Origin: Betaproteobacteria bacterium
GTDB lineage: Bacteria; Pseudomonadota; Gammaproteobacteria; Burkholderiales; SG8-41
Reading direction: 5' to 3'
DNA: 56,975 bases
Assembly: GCA_016202605.1 (NCBI GenBank)
Contig: JACQOJ010000085.1
Location: 1-56,975 of the forward strand
A program made the position numbers and the translations under genes. Shown here piece after piece: positions 15,636 to 23,440 of this stretch (the first letter of the stretch is position 1; every line of letters starts with the position of its first letter). The notes under the pieces were generated by a model that had not been told where the DNA came from, made no database searches, and was given only the letters and a program-made list of their open reading frames with translations.

Positions 15636-16662
15636 ATTTCGTCCAGAGTTCGGCGAACGCATTGAGCGCCGCATCCACGTCCGGGGCGGAGACATGGCGA
15701 TGGGTGACGAAGCGCAGCGCGTAGGCGTCGCACGGGCTGACCAGGATCCCCTTTTCTTTGAGATCCGCCGACCACTGTGCGGCGCGGCGGCCGCTTTTTC
15801 TCACTTCCACGCGCACGAGGTTCGTTTCGACGTCGCGGGGATCCACGAGACTCGGATCGATACGGTGCAGGCCTTCCGCGAGGCGCTTCGCGCCCTGGTG
15901 GTCCTCGACCAGGCGCGCGACCATCGTCTCGAGCGCGACAATCCCGGCCGCGGCGAGCGGACCGGACTGGCGCATGTTGCCGCCGACCATGCGACGGAAG
16001 GCCCGGGCGCGCTCGATAAAGGCCGCACTCCCGCAGAGGACGGAACCCACGGGTGCGGACAGCCCTTTCGAGACGCAAAAACACACCGAATCGGAATATC
16101 GTGAAATGTCCCCGGGCTCGCAGCCCACCGCAATCGCGGCATTGAAAATCCGCGCGCCATCGAGATGCACCGGAACACCATTGTCCCGGGCGATGCCGTA
16201 AACCGCCTGCATGTGAGCGGGCGGCAACACGGCGCCGCCGGCGCGGTTGTGGGTGTTCTCCATGCAGATGAGCGCGGTGCCCATCTGGTTGCGCAGCGTG
16301 GGCCGCACCGCCTCCCGCAGCGCTGCGACGTCCATCGCGCCGCGCCGCCCTGGAAGGCCGCGGTAGAAGAGCCCCGCGATGCCGGCGATGCCGCCGAGTT
16401 CCGCGTTGAGCGTGTGCGAACCCTGCTCCAGCAGCACCTCGCCGCCACGCTGCGCGTGTGCGAGCAGGGCGACGAGATTCGCCATCGTGCCGCTGGGCAG
16501 GAATGCGGCGGCCTCCTTGCCCATGCGTTCGGCCGCCAGCCGCTCCAGCTTCATCACCGTCGGATCGCCATCGCGCGAATCGTCGCCGAACGTCGCTTCG
16601 CGCATCGATTCCAGCATGGCCTCGGTCGGGCGGGTGACGGTGTCGGTCCGGAGATCGATCAT
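15631..16662 (-). CDS. ltaE: Low-specificity L-threonine aldolase
   Basis: A 343-residue PLP enzyme of fold type I that cleaves L-threonine or L-allo-threonine to glycine and acetaldehyde in the cytoplasm. Visible residues are the N-terminal MIDLRTDTVTRPT, His83 stacking on PLP (EQGSHT), Asp168 in HLDGAR, and the Schiff-base lysine K199 in CVSKGLSAPVGS. Length and motifs are normal. The start ATG 16662 is unambiguous from the conserved N-terminus. It stands alone on the minus strand between a repeat at each end, so is probably monocistronic. Confidence 0.95.
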   Translation of the reverse strand: MIDLRTDTVTRPTEAMLESMREATFGDDSRDGDPTVMKLERLAAERMGKEAAAFLPSGTMANLVALLAHAQRGGEVLLEQGSHTLNAELGGIAGIAGLFYRGLPGRRGAMDVAALREAVRPTLRNQMGTALICMENTHNRAGGAVLPPAHMQAVYGIARDNGVPVHLDGARIFNAAIAVGCEPGDISRYSDSVCFCVSKGLSAPVGSVLCGSAAFIERARAFRRMVGGNMRQSGPLAAAGIVALETMVARLVEDHQGAKRLAEGLHRIDPSLVDPRDVETNLVRVEVRKSGRRAAQWSADLKEKGILVSPCDAYALRFVTHRHVSAPDVDAALNAFAELWTKS

Positions 16663-16689
16663 GGAGACGCATCCTCAAGAACAGGTTCT

Positions 16690-16826
16690 TTGGCCACAGA
16701 TCTCACCGAGAACACAGAGAAAATCCGACGCAAGTGCAGCAGGGTGCGCACTGCGCACCGTGGTTCGTGGCGGGCGATGCCCACCCGACAGCGACTCTCT
16801 GTGATCTCTGTGTCCTCCGTGGCAAG
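16690..16826. repeat. MITE-like CACAGAG inverted-repeat element
   Basis: A left arm at about 16690-16722 (TTGGCCACAGATCTCACC, then GAGAACACAGAGA) matches the reverse complement of a right arm at about 16791-16825 at roughly three quarters of positions. An inner hairpin GGTGCGCA/TGCGCACC lies around 16743-16759. It fills the whole gap between the minus-strand HAD gene and ltaE. It looks like a small non-coding dispersed repeat; no other copy is in the window. Confidence 0.5.
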
Positions 16827-16839
16827 TGTCGGGCGAAGG

Positions 16840-17634
16840 TTACCGCGCAGCGAGCAGACAATCAACGAGTTCGCAGAATCCCGCGCCACTCGCAGCGACC
16901 GTGACGTAACCCGGCTCGTGCGCGAGCTGGCCCGCAAACTCGCGGATGTTGGCGACGCCGACCGCGTGCGGAAAATAGGCGAACATCGGCGCATCGTTGG
17001 GCGAATCGCCCACGAACGCGCAGGTCGCGCGCGCGGCGTCCGGGTCCTGCGCGAAACACTCGTGCATCATGACCCTGGTCATCGTCAGCTTGTCGTAGTT
17101 GCCGAACCAGCCGTTGACGTGGATCGAGCTCACTTTTGCGGTCAAACCGTGGCGCTCCATCAGCGCCACAACGCGTTCCACGGCGTCCCGCGGCAGTCTC
17201 TCCACGTCCTCGCAATAGTCGATCGCGAGGTCCGTCTCCCGGTAGTGCTGGTCGGCGGCGATCGCCGCTCCCGCGACGGCTTCGATGATTTCCGCGGCAA
17301 TGCGCTTGAGGCGTTCCCGGTGCCGGTTGCGGGTTGGAGCGTCGTCCATGAAACGGCGCTCCATCCGGCGCGCCCCGTGGTCATAGCGGAAGTAGAACGC
17401 CCCGTTTTCTCCCACGACGCCATCGACCGGCCACATGCGCGCGATGTGATCGCACCAACCCGCGGGACGGCCGGTGATGGGGATCACACGCAAGCCGGCT
17501 TGCTGCAGGCGTTCCATGGCGGCATAGGCGGATGCGGTCAGGCGGCCCGCGGTGGTGAGCGTGTCGTCGATATCGCACAGCACGGTGCGGAGATCGCGCC
17601 GCGCCTCGAGCGGGAATTCAGCGAGCGGCCGCAT
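16840..17634 (-). CDS. HAD-IIB family phosphatase
   Basis: A 264-residue haloacid-dehalogenase superfamily hydrolase. Motif I is CDIDDTLT (nucleophile Asp), motif II is ITGRPAG, and motif III/IV lies in a lysine region (NYDKLTMTRV) plus FVGDSPNDAPMF. The large C2 cap between motifs II and III puts it in the Cof/sugar-phosphatase subfamily, with mannosyl-3-phosphoglycerate or sucrose-phosphate phosphatases among relatives; the substrate is not determinable. ATG 17634 is preferred; a TTG at 17694 would add 20 unconserved residues and overlap the upstream gene's stop. Confidence 0.88.
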   Translation of the reverse strand: MRPLAEFPLEARRDLRTVLCDIDDTLTTAGRLTASAYAAMERLQQAGLRVIPITGRPAGWCDHIARMWPVDGVVGENGAFYFRYDHGARRMERRFMDDAPTRNRHRERLKRIAAEIIEAVAGAAIAADQHYRETDLAIDYCEDVERLPRDAVERVVALMERHGLTAKVSSIHVNGWFGNYDKLTMTRVMMHECFAQDPDAARATCAFVGDSPNDAPMFAYFPHAVGVANIREFAGQLAHEPGYVTVAASGAGFCELVDCLLAAR

Positions 17635-17690
17635 CGGAAAACGGGTCGTGCATGGAAGCCCAAAAACGGCGAAAGACAGGAAGCGCGGGA

Positions 17691-18344
17691 TCAATAATAA
17701 CCATTTGAACCATCCTGTGAATGCTGTCCATTATGGTTTTTGCTCGCGTCCTCACCGCCCGGCGGCTTTGGCGTGGGAAGGAAGCCGAAACGCCGCGGGA
17801 CCTCGGCGGTGTTGATCGGTTCGATCCTTGTGGTATTGCCGCGAAAGGCGAGCCATAGCGGAGCCCTCCGCCGCATTTGCAGCGATTTCATGAGTTCGTC
17901 CAGCGCGTCTTCCGCCAGGGGCGTCGCGGTCATGTCGATCAGGTGCGGCGGCAGGCGATCCAGATCGCGGTCGTGGACCAGGCCGATGCCGTGTTCGGTT
18001 TCCAGCAGCAGCGCCCCGTTCTCATCCAGCCAGGCGCCGCTCACGGTTGTGACAGGCGCCCCCGTGTGGCATTCCAGCGCGAGCGGCGCCCCCTCGGCGC
18101 TCACCACGCGGTAGACGAATGGCGTGTAATCGAGCGTGACGAATACGCGCTGCGGCCCGTTCTGGAAAAACCAGCGGCCGTGCTCGTCCTGCTCGTAGTT
18201 ACGGCCGATGAAGGCGCTCACCAGCGGATTGCCGACGCGCTCGCCCTTGATCAACCAGTGGCCGCGGCGGTCGAGAGAGAGCCAGCCGTAGACCGCCGGC
18301 ACGTTCGGCCATTTGGCCATGCCGCGAAGTACGGCGTCGTCCAT
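17691..18344 (-). CDS. Conserved betaproteobacterial protein of unknown function
   Basis: A 217-residue soluble protein. The N-terminus VPAVYGWLSLDRRGHWLI and the block FFQNGPQRVFVTLDYTPFVYR resemble a family of conserved proteins I know from betaproteobacteria but cannot name with certainty. No signal peptide, membrane segment or enzymatic motif is evident; the C-terminal 30 residues are Gly/Asn/Ser-rich and probably disordered. It ends immediately before the HAD gene on the same strand, so the two may be co-transcribed. The start ATG 18344 fits the conserved N-terminus. Confidence 0.8.
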   Translation of the reverse strand: MDDAVLRGMAKWPNVPAVYGWLSLDRRGHWLIKGERVGNPLVSAFIGRNYEQDEHGRWFFQNGPQRVFVTLDYTPFVYRVVSAEGAPLALECHTGAPVTTVSGAWLDENGALLLETEHGIGLVHDRDLDRLPPHLIDMTATPLAEDALDELMKSLQMRRRAPLWLAFRGNTTRIEPINTAEVPRRFGFLPTPKPPGGEDASKNHNGQHSQDGSNGYY

Positions 18345-18395
18345 GATTCAAGCATCAGTAAAATTTGCCTACCTTGTTGTTCCGGGTTACCCGGC

Positions 18396-18425
18396 AGATC
18401 ACCGGCCACCGGTCACGGGTCACTG
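18396..18425 (-). repeat. Dispersed TGACCGG repeat, copy 3 (at the EF-G-like stop)
   Basis: The minus strand reads CAGTGACCCGTGACCGG then TGGCCGGTGAT, closely matching copy 1. The stop codon of the EF-G-like gene (ending EEQ then TGA) is the first TGA of the repeat. A further CCGGG/CCCGG hairpin follows at about 18382-18394. Confidence 0.6.
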
Positions 18426-20474
18426 TTCCTCAGCGTGGGCCGCCGTCTTCGCGTGCTGGGCAGCCAGGTCCTTCTGGACGTTGGGCGGTACCGGCTCGTA
18501 ATGAGACAGTTCGATGCTGAACGAACCCTGACCGGCGGTGACGGACTTCAGCCGCGCCTGATAATTGTCGAGTTCCGAAAGCGGCACGAGCCCCTTGATG
18601 GAGAGCGTCCCCGTCTGCAGCGAGTCGGTACCGCTGATCTGGCCGCGCTTGGACGAGATGTCGCCGGCGATGTCACCCATATTGGTCTCCGGCGCCGTGA
18701 CCTCGATATTGACGATGGGCTCGAGAATGATCGGCCGCGCCTTGCTGATCGCATCCATGAAGGCGCGCTTGCCGGCGGAGATGAATGCCACCTCCTTCGA
18801 GTCGACCGGATGGTGCTTGCCGTCGTATACGATCACGCGCACGTCGTGCACCGGAAATCCGGCGACGGGTCCCGCCTCCAGCACCTGGCGCACGCCTTTT
18901 TCCACCGCCGGAATGAATTGCGTGGGAATGGTCCCGCCTTTGACCTGGTCCACGAACTCGAAGCCGGCACCGCGTTTGAGCGGCTCGACGCGCAGAAATA
19001 CTTCGCCGAACTGGCCGGCGCCACCGGTCTGCTTCTTGTGCCGGTGATGCCCCTCCGCCTTGGCGGTGATGGTCTCGCGGTACGGGATGCGCGGCGGCTT
19101 GGTCGTGACTTCCACGTGATACTGCCCCGCCATGCGATCGAGGATGTAACGCATGTGCAGGTCGCCCAATCCGCTGATCACGGTTTCGTTGGACGAGGCG
19201 TGATGCTCGACCTTGAACGTGGGGTCCTCGGCCGCGAGCTTGTGCAGGGCCTCCGAGATTCTCTGCTCGTCACCGCGGCGCTTGGGCTCGATCGCCAGGC
19301 TGTGCATCGGCATCGGGAACTCGAGCGGCACGAAATGGATGTGGTCTTCGTCGTGCGAGTCGTGGAGCACCGCGTCGAAATGGATCTCGTCGACCTTGGC
19401 GACCGCGCCGATGTCGCCGGGGACCAGGGCGTCGGTCTCGACGTACTCCTTGCCTTGCAACAGGAACAGGTGCCCGACCTTGAAGGGCTTGCGGCCGTTC
19501 CCCACGAAGAGCTGGGTGTCTCTGGTGACTGTTCCCTGATGGACGCGAAACGCGCCCACCTTGCCGACGAAGGGGTCGATCGTAACCTTGAACACGTGCG
19601 CGATCACATGCTTCGCGGGATCGGGTTCGGCGCGGACCGGCGCGGCGCCCGCCCCTTCTCCCTTCAGTAACTGCGGTGGATTGCCCTCGGTCGGATTCGG
19701 CATCAGTTTCACGAAAATGTCGAGCAACTCCCCGACGCCGGCGCCGGTGCGCCCGGAAACGAAGCACACCGGCACGAGATGCCCTTCGCGCAACGCCTTT
19801 TCAAACGGCGCATGCAACTGCTCGGGCGCGATTTCGCCCTGCTCCAGGTATTTCTCCATCAGCACTTCGTCGACTTCGACCACCTGATCGACGAGCGCCT
19901 GGTGCGCGGCCTCGACCGACGAGAAATCCGACTCGCCCGAAGGATTGAAAAAGCAGTCGACGACCCGCTTGCCGCCGTCGGCGGGCAGGTTGATCGGGAG
20001 GCATTCCTTCCCGAATGCCGCCTGAAGCCTGGCGACAAGACCCGGAAGATCGGTGTTCTCGGCGTCGATCTTGGTGACGACGATCATGCGGCACAGATTC
20101 CGCTTCGCGGCCCATTGCACCATGCGGTGGGTGATCATCTCGATGCCGTTCTGGGCGTTGACAACGATGGCCGCGGTCTCTACCGCCGGCAGCGCGCCGA
20201 CCGCGCGGCCGATGAAATCGGGCAGCCCCGGCGTGTCGACGATGTGAACACGGGCATCCAGGTGGTCGAGGTGCACGAGTGCTGCGTTGAGGGAATGCTG
20301 GTAGGTCTTTTCGAGCGGGTCGAAATCGCAGACCGTAGTGCCCCTTTCGACGGTGCCCATCGCGCCGATGACGCCGGCCTTGTGCAGCAGCGCCTCGACG
20401 AGGGTCGTCTTGCCGGCGGCGCCGTGCCCGACCAGTGCGATGGTGCGGATTGTTTCGGGGGAACGCTTTGACAT
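18420..20474 (-). CDS. EF-G-like translational GTPase (fusA paralogue type)
   Basis: A 684-residue protein with all five EF-G domains: GTPase domain (1-280), domain II, III, IV (GGAGQFGEVFLRVEP region) and V (ending in the Q-G-S-F block). It belongs to the elongation factor G-like group rather than housekeeping FusA. The P loop is GHGAAGKTT, switch II reads DTPGLPDF where canonical EF-G has DTPGHVDF, so the catalytic His is replaced by Leu, and the base-specificity motif is TKID rather than NKMD. Such paralogues are thought to act in recycling or special conditions; the role here is unknown. Start ATG 20474 with a GAGG-type site upstream. Its stop lies in a dispersed repeat. Confidence 0.9.
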   Translation of the reverse strand: MSKRSPETIRTIALVGHGAAGKTTLVEALLHKAGVIGAMGTVERGTTVCDFDPLEKTYQHSLNAALVHLDHLDARVHIVDTPGLPDFIGRAVGALPAVETAAIVVNAQNGIEMITHRMVQWAAKRNLCRMIVVTKIDAENTDLPGLVARLQAAFGKECLPINLPADGGKRVVDCFFNPSGESDFSSVEAAHQALVDQVVEVDEVLMEKYLEQGEIAPEQLHAPFEKALREGHLVPVCFVSGRTGAGVGELLDIFVKLMPNPTEGNPPQLLKGEGAGAAPVRAEPDPAKHVIAHVFKVTIDPFVGKVGAFRVHQGTVTRDTQLFVGNGRKPFKVGHLFLLQGKEYVETDALVPGDIGAVAKVDEIHFDAVLHDSHDEDHIHFVPLEFPMPMHSLAIEPKRRGDEQRISEALHKLAAEDPTFKVEHHASSNETVISGLGDLHMRYILDRMAGQYHVEVTTKPPRIPYRETITAKAEGHHRHKKQTGGAGQFGEVFLRVEPLKRGAGFEFVDQVKGGTIPTQFIPAVEKGVRQVLEAGPVAGFPVHDVRVIVYDGKHHPVDSKEVAFISAGKRAFMDAISKARPIILEPIVNIEVTAPETNMGDIAGDISSKRGQISGTDSLQTGTLSIKGLVPLSELDNYQARLKSVTAGQGSFSIELSHYEPVPPNVQKDLAAQHAKTAAHAEEQ

Positions 20475-20714
20475 CGTGACTTCCTCCGCCCTTTTGTGCC
20501 CCGTCCATAGATCCGGGGCGGGGGACGCCCGGATCGGAAACTGGGAGGGTTGGTCGAGTATAAACGCCGATCCGCCGTCCTTTCAAGCAATCGCCGGCCC
20601 CGTCCCGCCGCGGTCCGCGTTGACAGGCAAAAGCGCCCACCGGATGCGGCGAGGAGATCGTTGCGCCGCGCGGGTTGCTCGAGCGGGGCGGTTTGCGCAT
20701 GCTGGCAACCCGCT

Positions 20715-21053
20715 ATGGCCTGGAGCGCCGACAGCAGCGACGCAGAGTTGATGCTTTGCTACCGCAATGGCGATGCCGGCGCGTTCGACGAACTTTAACG
20801 CCGCCATAAGGGACGCCTCTAGCGGTTCCTTCCGCGGCAGCGCCGTGATGCGGCGGCGGCCGAGGAACTGTTCCAGGATATCTGGATGAACGTGATCCGC
20901 TGGCGCCACAACTATGCGGTCAGCGCCCGATTCGCGACCCATCTTTATCGGGTGGCGCACAATCGGCTGATCGATCACTATCGCAGGGCTTCGCACGGGA
21001 CCGCCAAAAGCCGGCCGCGATCCCTGCGTGTACGACCACCGGGAGGCATTTGA
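20715..21053 (+). pseudogene. Degenerate ECF sigma-70 factor
   Basis: One frame reads as the N-terminal two-thirds of an ECF sigma factor: ELMLCYRNGDAGAFDEL, then RRHKGRL, then ELFQDIWMNVIRWRHNY and FATHLYRVAHNRLIDHYRR (region 2). It is interrupted by TAA at 20796 and TAG at 20820, both at positions that are tyrosine in intact relatives (FDELYRRHKG and RLYRF). Region 4 is not recognisable after RASHGT; the frame ends at 21051. A further stretch to 21141 encodes an unrelated-looking acidic tail in another frame. Clearly decayed and not expected to make a working sigma factor. Confidence 0.8.
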
Positions 21054-21151
21054 CCTCGAGAATGCGCTGCACGAGTGGGACAAAAGACGTCTCACTGAAG
21101 AGGATCGACAGGCAGCGCGCGATGGCGAGGTGGAACCTTGATCACAACAGA

Positions 21152-21180
21152 TTGACAAAATATATATAAAACAAGATAAT
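21152..21180 (+). promoter_or_regulatory. Strong sigma-70 promoter P1 for the transglycosylase leader
   Basis: TTGACA (21152-21157), a 17-base AT-rich spacer and GATAAT (21175-21180) are almost perfect consensus. Predicted start is near 21187, giving a leader of about 240 bases before the ATG at 21426. Confidence 0.65.
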
Positions 21181-21251
21181 GCTGTTCTGCTGCGCCGCAC
21201 CATATCTATCCTGTTCCCGCGTGCGGTCCTTGGCCAGCCCGTCCACGCGCA

Positions 21252-21280
21252 TTGCAAACACGGGCTTCAGTCACTAGAAT
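21252..21280 (+). promoter_or_regulatory. Second sigma-70 promoter P2 candidate
   Basis: TTGCAA (21252-21257), a 17-base spacer and TAGAAT (21275-21280) predict a start near 21287. The -10 context ACTAGAATT also occurs in the nrdA promoter. Confidence 0.45.
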
Positions 21281-21286
21281 TAGCCA

Positions 21287-21425
21287 AAATTTTTGTGGAG
21301 CCCCCTACCCATTGTGGGTCACTGGGGCCGATTGTGAAACAGGAGTTGGGTTACCGCAGCGCGGTAACACGAACGTTCCGGCGGAGAGTGGCGCGCCGGA
21401 GATCAGCGAGAAAGGAGGTTTTGCA
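21287..21425 (+). promoter_or_regulatory. Structured 5' leader of the transglycosylase gene
   Basis: Two clean hairpins are visible: GTTACCGC (21350-21357)/GCGGTAAC (21361-21368) and TCCGGCG (21377-21383)/CGCCGGA (21394-21400). A strong AAAGGAGG follows just before the ATG. It does not match any riboswitch class I can recall, so regulation is only a possibility. Confidence 0.4.
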
Positions 21426-22166
21426 ATGTCTGCAAAATCGATCCCCAATTTGCTTCGAGGCCTGCGCACGGCCGGGCTCGTATCGTGGGCGCGCAGGACG
21501 AGATGGGCCCTGACCCTGGTCACCGGCCTCACAGCGCTGGCATTAATCACCCAAGGCGAATACTCCCGGGTCGACGGGAATCCGGCCCCGGCCGAGGGCC
21601 TCGAGATGGCGGCCGAACCCGCCTCCAAGGCGGCAGCCGGCGCCCGTCCCGAAGATCGCCGGTACCATGCGATTGCCGAGTTTCTGTCGAAGAGGTACCG
21701 CGTTTCACACGACGTAACCCTGGATCTCGTCGGCATTGCGCATGCTGCCGGTCACCAGATCGGGCTCGATCCGCTCCTGATCATCGCGGTGATGGCTGTG
21801 GAATCCCGCTTCAACCCGATCGCGGAGAGCGTCGCCGGGGCGAAGGGCCTCATGCAGGTGATTCCCAAGTACCACGGGGACAAGCTCAAGGGGTTTGGTG
21901 GCGAGCGGGCGGTCTTTGATCCTGAGACCAATATCCTGGTGGGCGCGCAGATCCTCAAGGAATATCTCGGGCGCACCGGCAACCTCGGCATGGCGTTGCA
22001 GATGTATGCCGGCGCCTTGGACGACGAGCACGACGCGTACACCACCAAGGTCATGAGCGAGAAGTTGCGCCTGCAGCAGGTGGTCAATCGGGCGCAAAGC
22101 GCCTCCCCCGCCAGGACGGCCTCTGCCCGGAGCGTGGTGCTGCAGCCGTCACCGCTCGCTCAGTAA
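21426..22166 (+). CDS. Membrane-anchored lytic transglycosylase (SLT domain)
   Basis: A 246-residue protein. Residues about 27-43 form one membrane segment, residues 44-95 a linker, and residues about 105-220 an SLT (family 1-like) lysozyme-fold domain. The catalytic Glu is E126 in AVESRFNP, followed by AKGLMQVIPKYH and the NILVGAQILKEYLGR helix. It cleaves peptidoglycan between MurNAc and GlcNAc with anhydromuropeptide formation, at the periplasmic face. Start ATG 21426 has the strong site AAAGGAGG. Two promoters and a structured leader precede it, suggesting tight or growth-phase-dependent expression. Confidence 0.92.
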   Translation: MSAKSIPNLLRGLRTAGLVSWARRTRWALTLVTGLTALALITQGEYSRVDGNPAPAEGLEMAAEPASKAAAGARPEDRRYHAIAEFLSKRYRVSHDVTLDLVGIAHAAGHQIGLDPLLIIAVMAVESRFNPIAESVAGAKGLMQVIPKYHGDKLKGFGGERAVFDPETNILVGAQILKEYLGRTGNLGMALQMYAGALDDEHDAYTTKVMSEKLRLQQVVNRAQSASPARTASARSVVLQPSPLAQ

Positions 22167-22181
22167 GACTATCCTCTCCTC

Positions 22182-22559
22182 GTGGCGCGTATCCGCATAA
22201 CGTGGCGCACCGGCGAAGCAATCGCTGACTTACGGGACACTCCCGCTTCGCGTAAGCTCGTTGCAGCGCTACCGTGTGAAGCCGCAGCCAATGTCTGGGG
22301 CGATGAGGTGTATTTCAGCGTGCCCCTCAAGGTGCCCCTGGAATCCGACGCGCAACAGGTGGTCGACCCCGGCACGGTTTGTTTCTGGGTCGAAGGCCGC
22401 TCGCTTGCGCTGCCATTCGGTCCTACGCCGATATCCAAGGGCGACGAGTGCAGGCTGGTCTCCAAATGCAATGTTCTGGGCCGCATCGAGGGCGACCCGC
22501 GCCTGCTGAAAACCGTGCGCGAGGGCGACACCATCCGCGTCGAGCCGCTCAGCGCGTAG
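22182..22559 (+). CDS. Cyclophilin-like fold protein
   Basis: A 125-residue protein starting at GTG 22182. It resembles the cyclophilin-like superfamily typified by TM1367: IRITWRTGEAIADLRDTPASRKLVAALP, WGDEVYFSVPLKVPLE and VCFWVEGRSLALPFGPTPIS. These proteins have the cyclophilin barrel but usually lack the peptidyl-prolyl isomerase active site. Biochemical role unknown. It follows the transglycosylase by 15 bases and may be in one transcript. Confidence 0.8.
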   Translation: MARIRITWRTGEAIADLRDTPASRKLVAALPCEAAANVWGDEVYFSVPLKVPLESDAQQVVDPGTVCFWVEGRSLALPFGPTPISKGDECRLVSKCNVLGRIEGDPRLLKTVREGDTIRVEPLSA

Positions 22560-22624
22560 ACCGGGTACACTGCAGCAGCGACGAGTGGAGCGTGGTCGCC
22601 CGGCGGTCATCCAAGGAGAACGAC

Positions 22625-22894
22625 ATGGCGGAACCGGACCTTCCCAAGGATTTCTTCGAGTTCATGCAGAAGATGTGGAACCCGCTGTCGTTTCCGATTC
22701 CGGGCATGCTCACGCCGACGATGGACGTGAAGGAAGTGGAGAAGAAGATTTCCGAGCTGAAGACCGTCGAGACCTGGCTCACGATGAACGTCGGGTTCGT
22801 GCAGATGACGATCAAGACGCTGGAAATGCAGAAGGCGGCACTCGAGTCGCTCGCTGCGGCCGCGCCGCAGGATAAGCGCGACGACAAGAAATAG
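22625..22894 (+). CDS. phaM: PhaM-family polyhydroxyalkanoate granule regulatory protein
   Basis: An 89-residue protein. The N-terminus (DFFEFMQKMWNPLSFPIPGM) and the following amphipathic helix (EVEKKISELKTVETWLTMN) match the PhaM family of betaproteobacteria. PhaM binds PHB synthase and the nucleoid, activating the synthase and distributing granules at division. The usual long Lys/Ala-rich DNA-binding tail of Ralstonia PhaM is reduced here to KRDDKK, so nucleoid tethering may be weak or done by another protein. AAGGAGAA precedes ATG 22625. A beta-ketothiolase for PHB precursor supply lies at 40033. Confidence 0.8.
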   Translation: MAEPDLPKDFFEFMQKMWNPLSFPIPGMLTPTMDVKEVEKKISELKTVETWLTMNVGFVQMTIKTLEMQKAALESLAAAAPQDKRDDKK

Positions 22895-23014
22895 AGGCGC
22901 GTCAGGATCCGGGAGCGAGAGTATCCCCTGACCGAAGGGCGGCGCATAATAACGCCTCATGCGGACACGGAGCCGGACCAGGTCTCGTGGCCGCACACCT
23001 GAAGGAGGGCAGCC

Positions 23015-23428
23015 ATGGCAACCATCATTCGTAAGACCGCGTATTTCAGCATGCAGACGCCCAACCGCGCGGGCCAGGGAGCACGCATGCTCAGCGGGCT
23101 CGCCGCGCACGGCGTCAATCTGCTCGCGTTCACCGGCTTTCCGACCGCCGGGCGCGCGCAGGTGGATTTCATTCCCTACGACGTCGGCCAATTTACGCGT
23201 GCCGCGCGCAAGCTGGGCCTCAAGGTGGGCACGAGGAAAACCGTGTTCCTCGCGCAGGGCGACGACAAGGCCGGCGCGATCGCCGCGATCTGCGAGAAGC
23301 TCGCAAAAGCCCGTATCAACATGGTCGCGATGGATGCCGTCACGGCGGGCAAGGGGCGTTTCGGCGCGATATTCTGGGTGAAAGCCAGGGACGTCGCCAA
23401 GGCCGCGCGCGTCCTCAGGGCGCGATAA
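23015..23428 (+). CDS. ACT domain protein
   Basis: A 137-residue protein with two ACT-like halves: residues 5-60 (SMQTPNRAGQGARMLSGLAAHGVNLLAFTGFP) and 75-135 (FLAQGDDKAGAIAAICEKLAKARINMVAMDAV). ACT domains bind small ligands, usually amino acids, and stand-alone pairs are thought to be sensor or regulatory proteins. No catalytic domain is fused. AAGGAGG lies 10 bases before ATG 23015. Adjacent genes do not reveal its ligand. Confidence 0.82.
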   Translation: MATIIRKTAYFSMQTPNRAGQGARMLSGLAAHGVNLLAFTGFPTAGRAQVDFIPYDVGQFTRAARKLGLKVGTRKTVFLAQGDDKAGAIAAICEKLAKARINMVAMDAVTAGKGRFGAIFWVKARDVAKAARVLRAR

Positions 23429-23440
23429 CGACGCGCGGCG

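Noticed and set aside
21287-21425. Known riboswitch (c-di-AMP, cobalamin or GEMM) in the transglycosylase leader
   Set aside because: None of the conserved blocks of those classes could be found; only generic hairpins remain.
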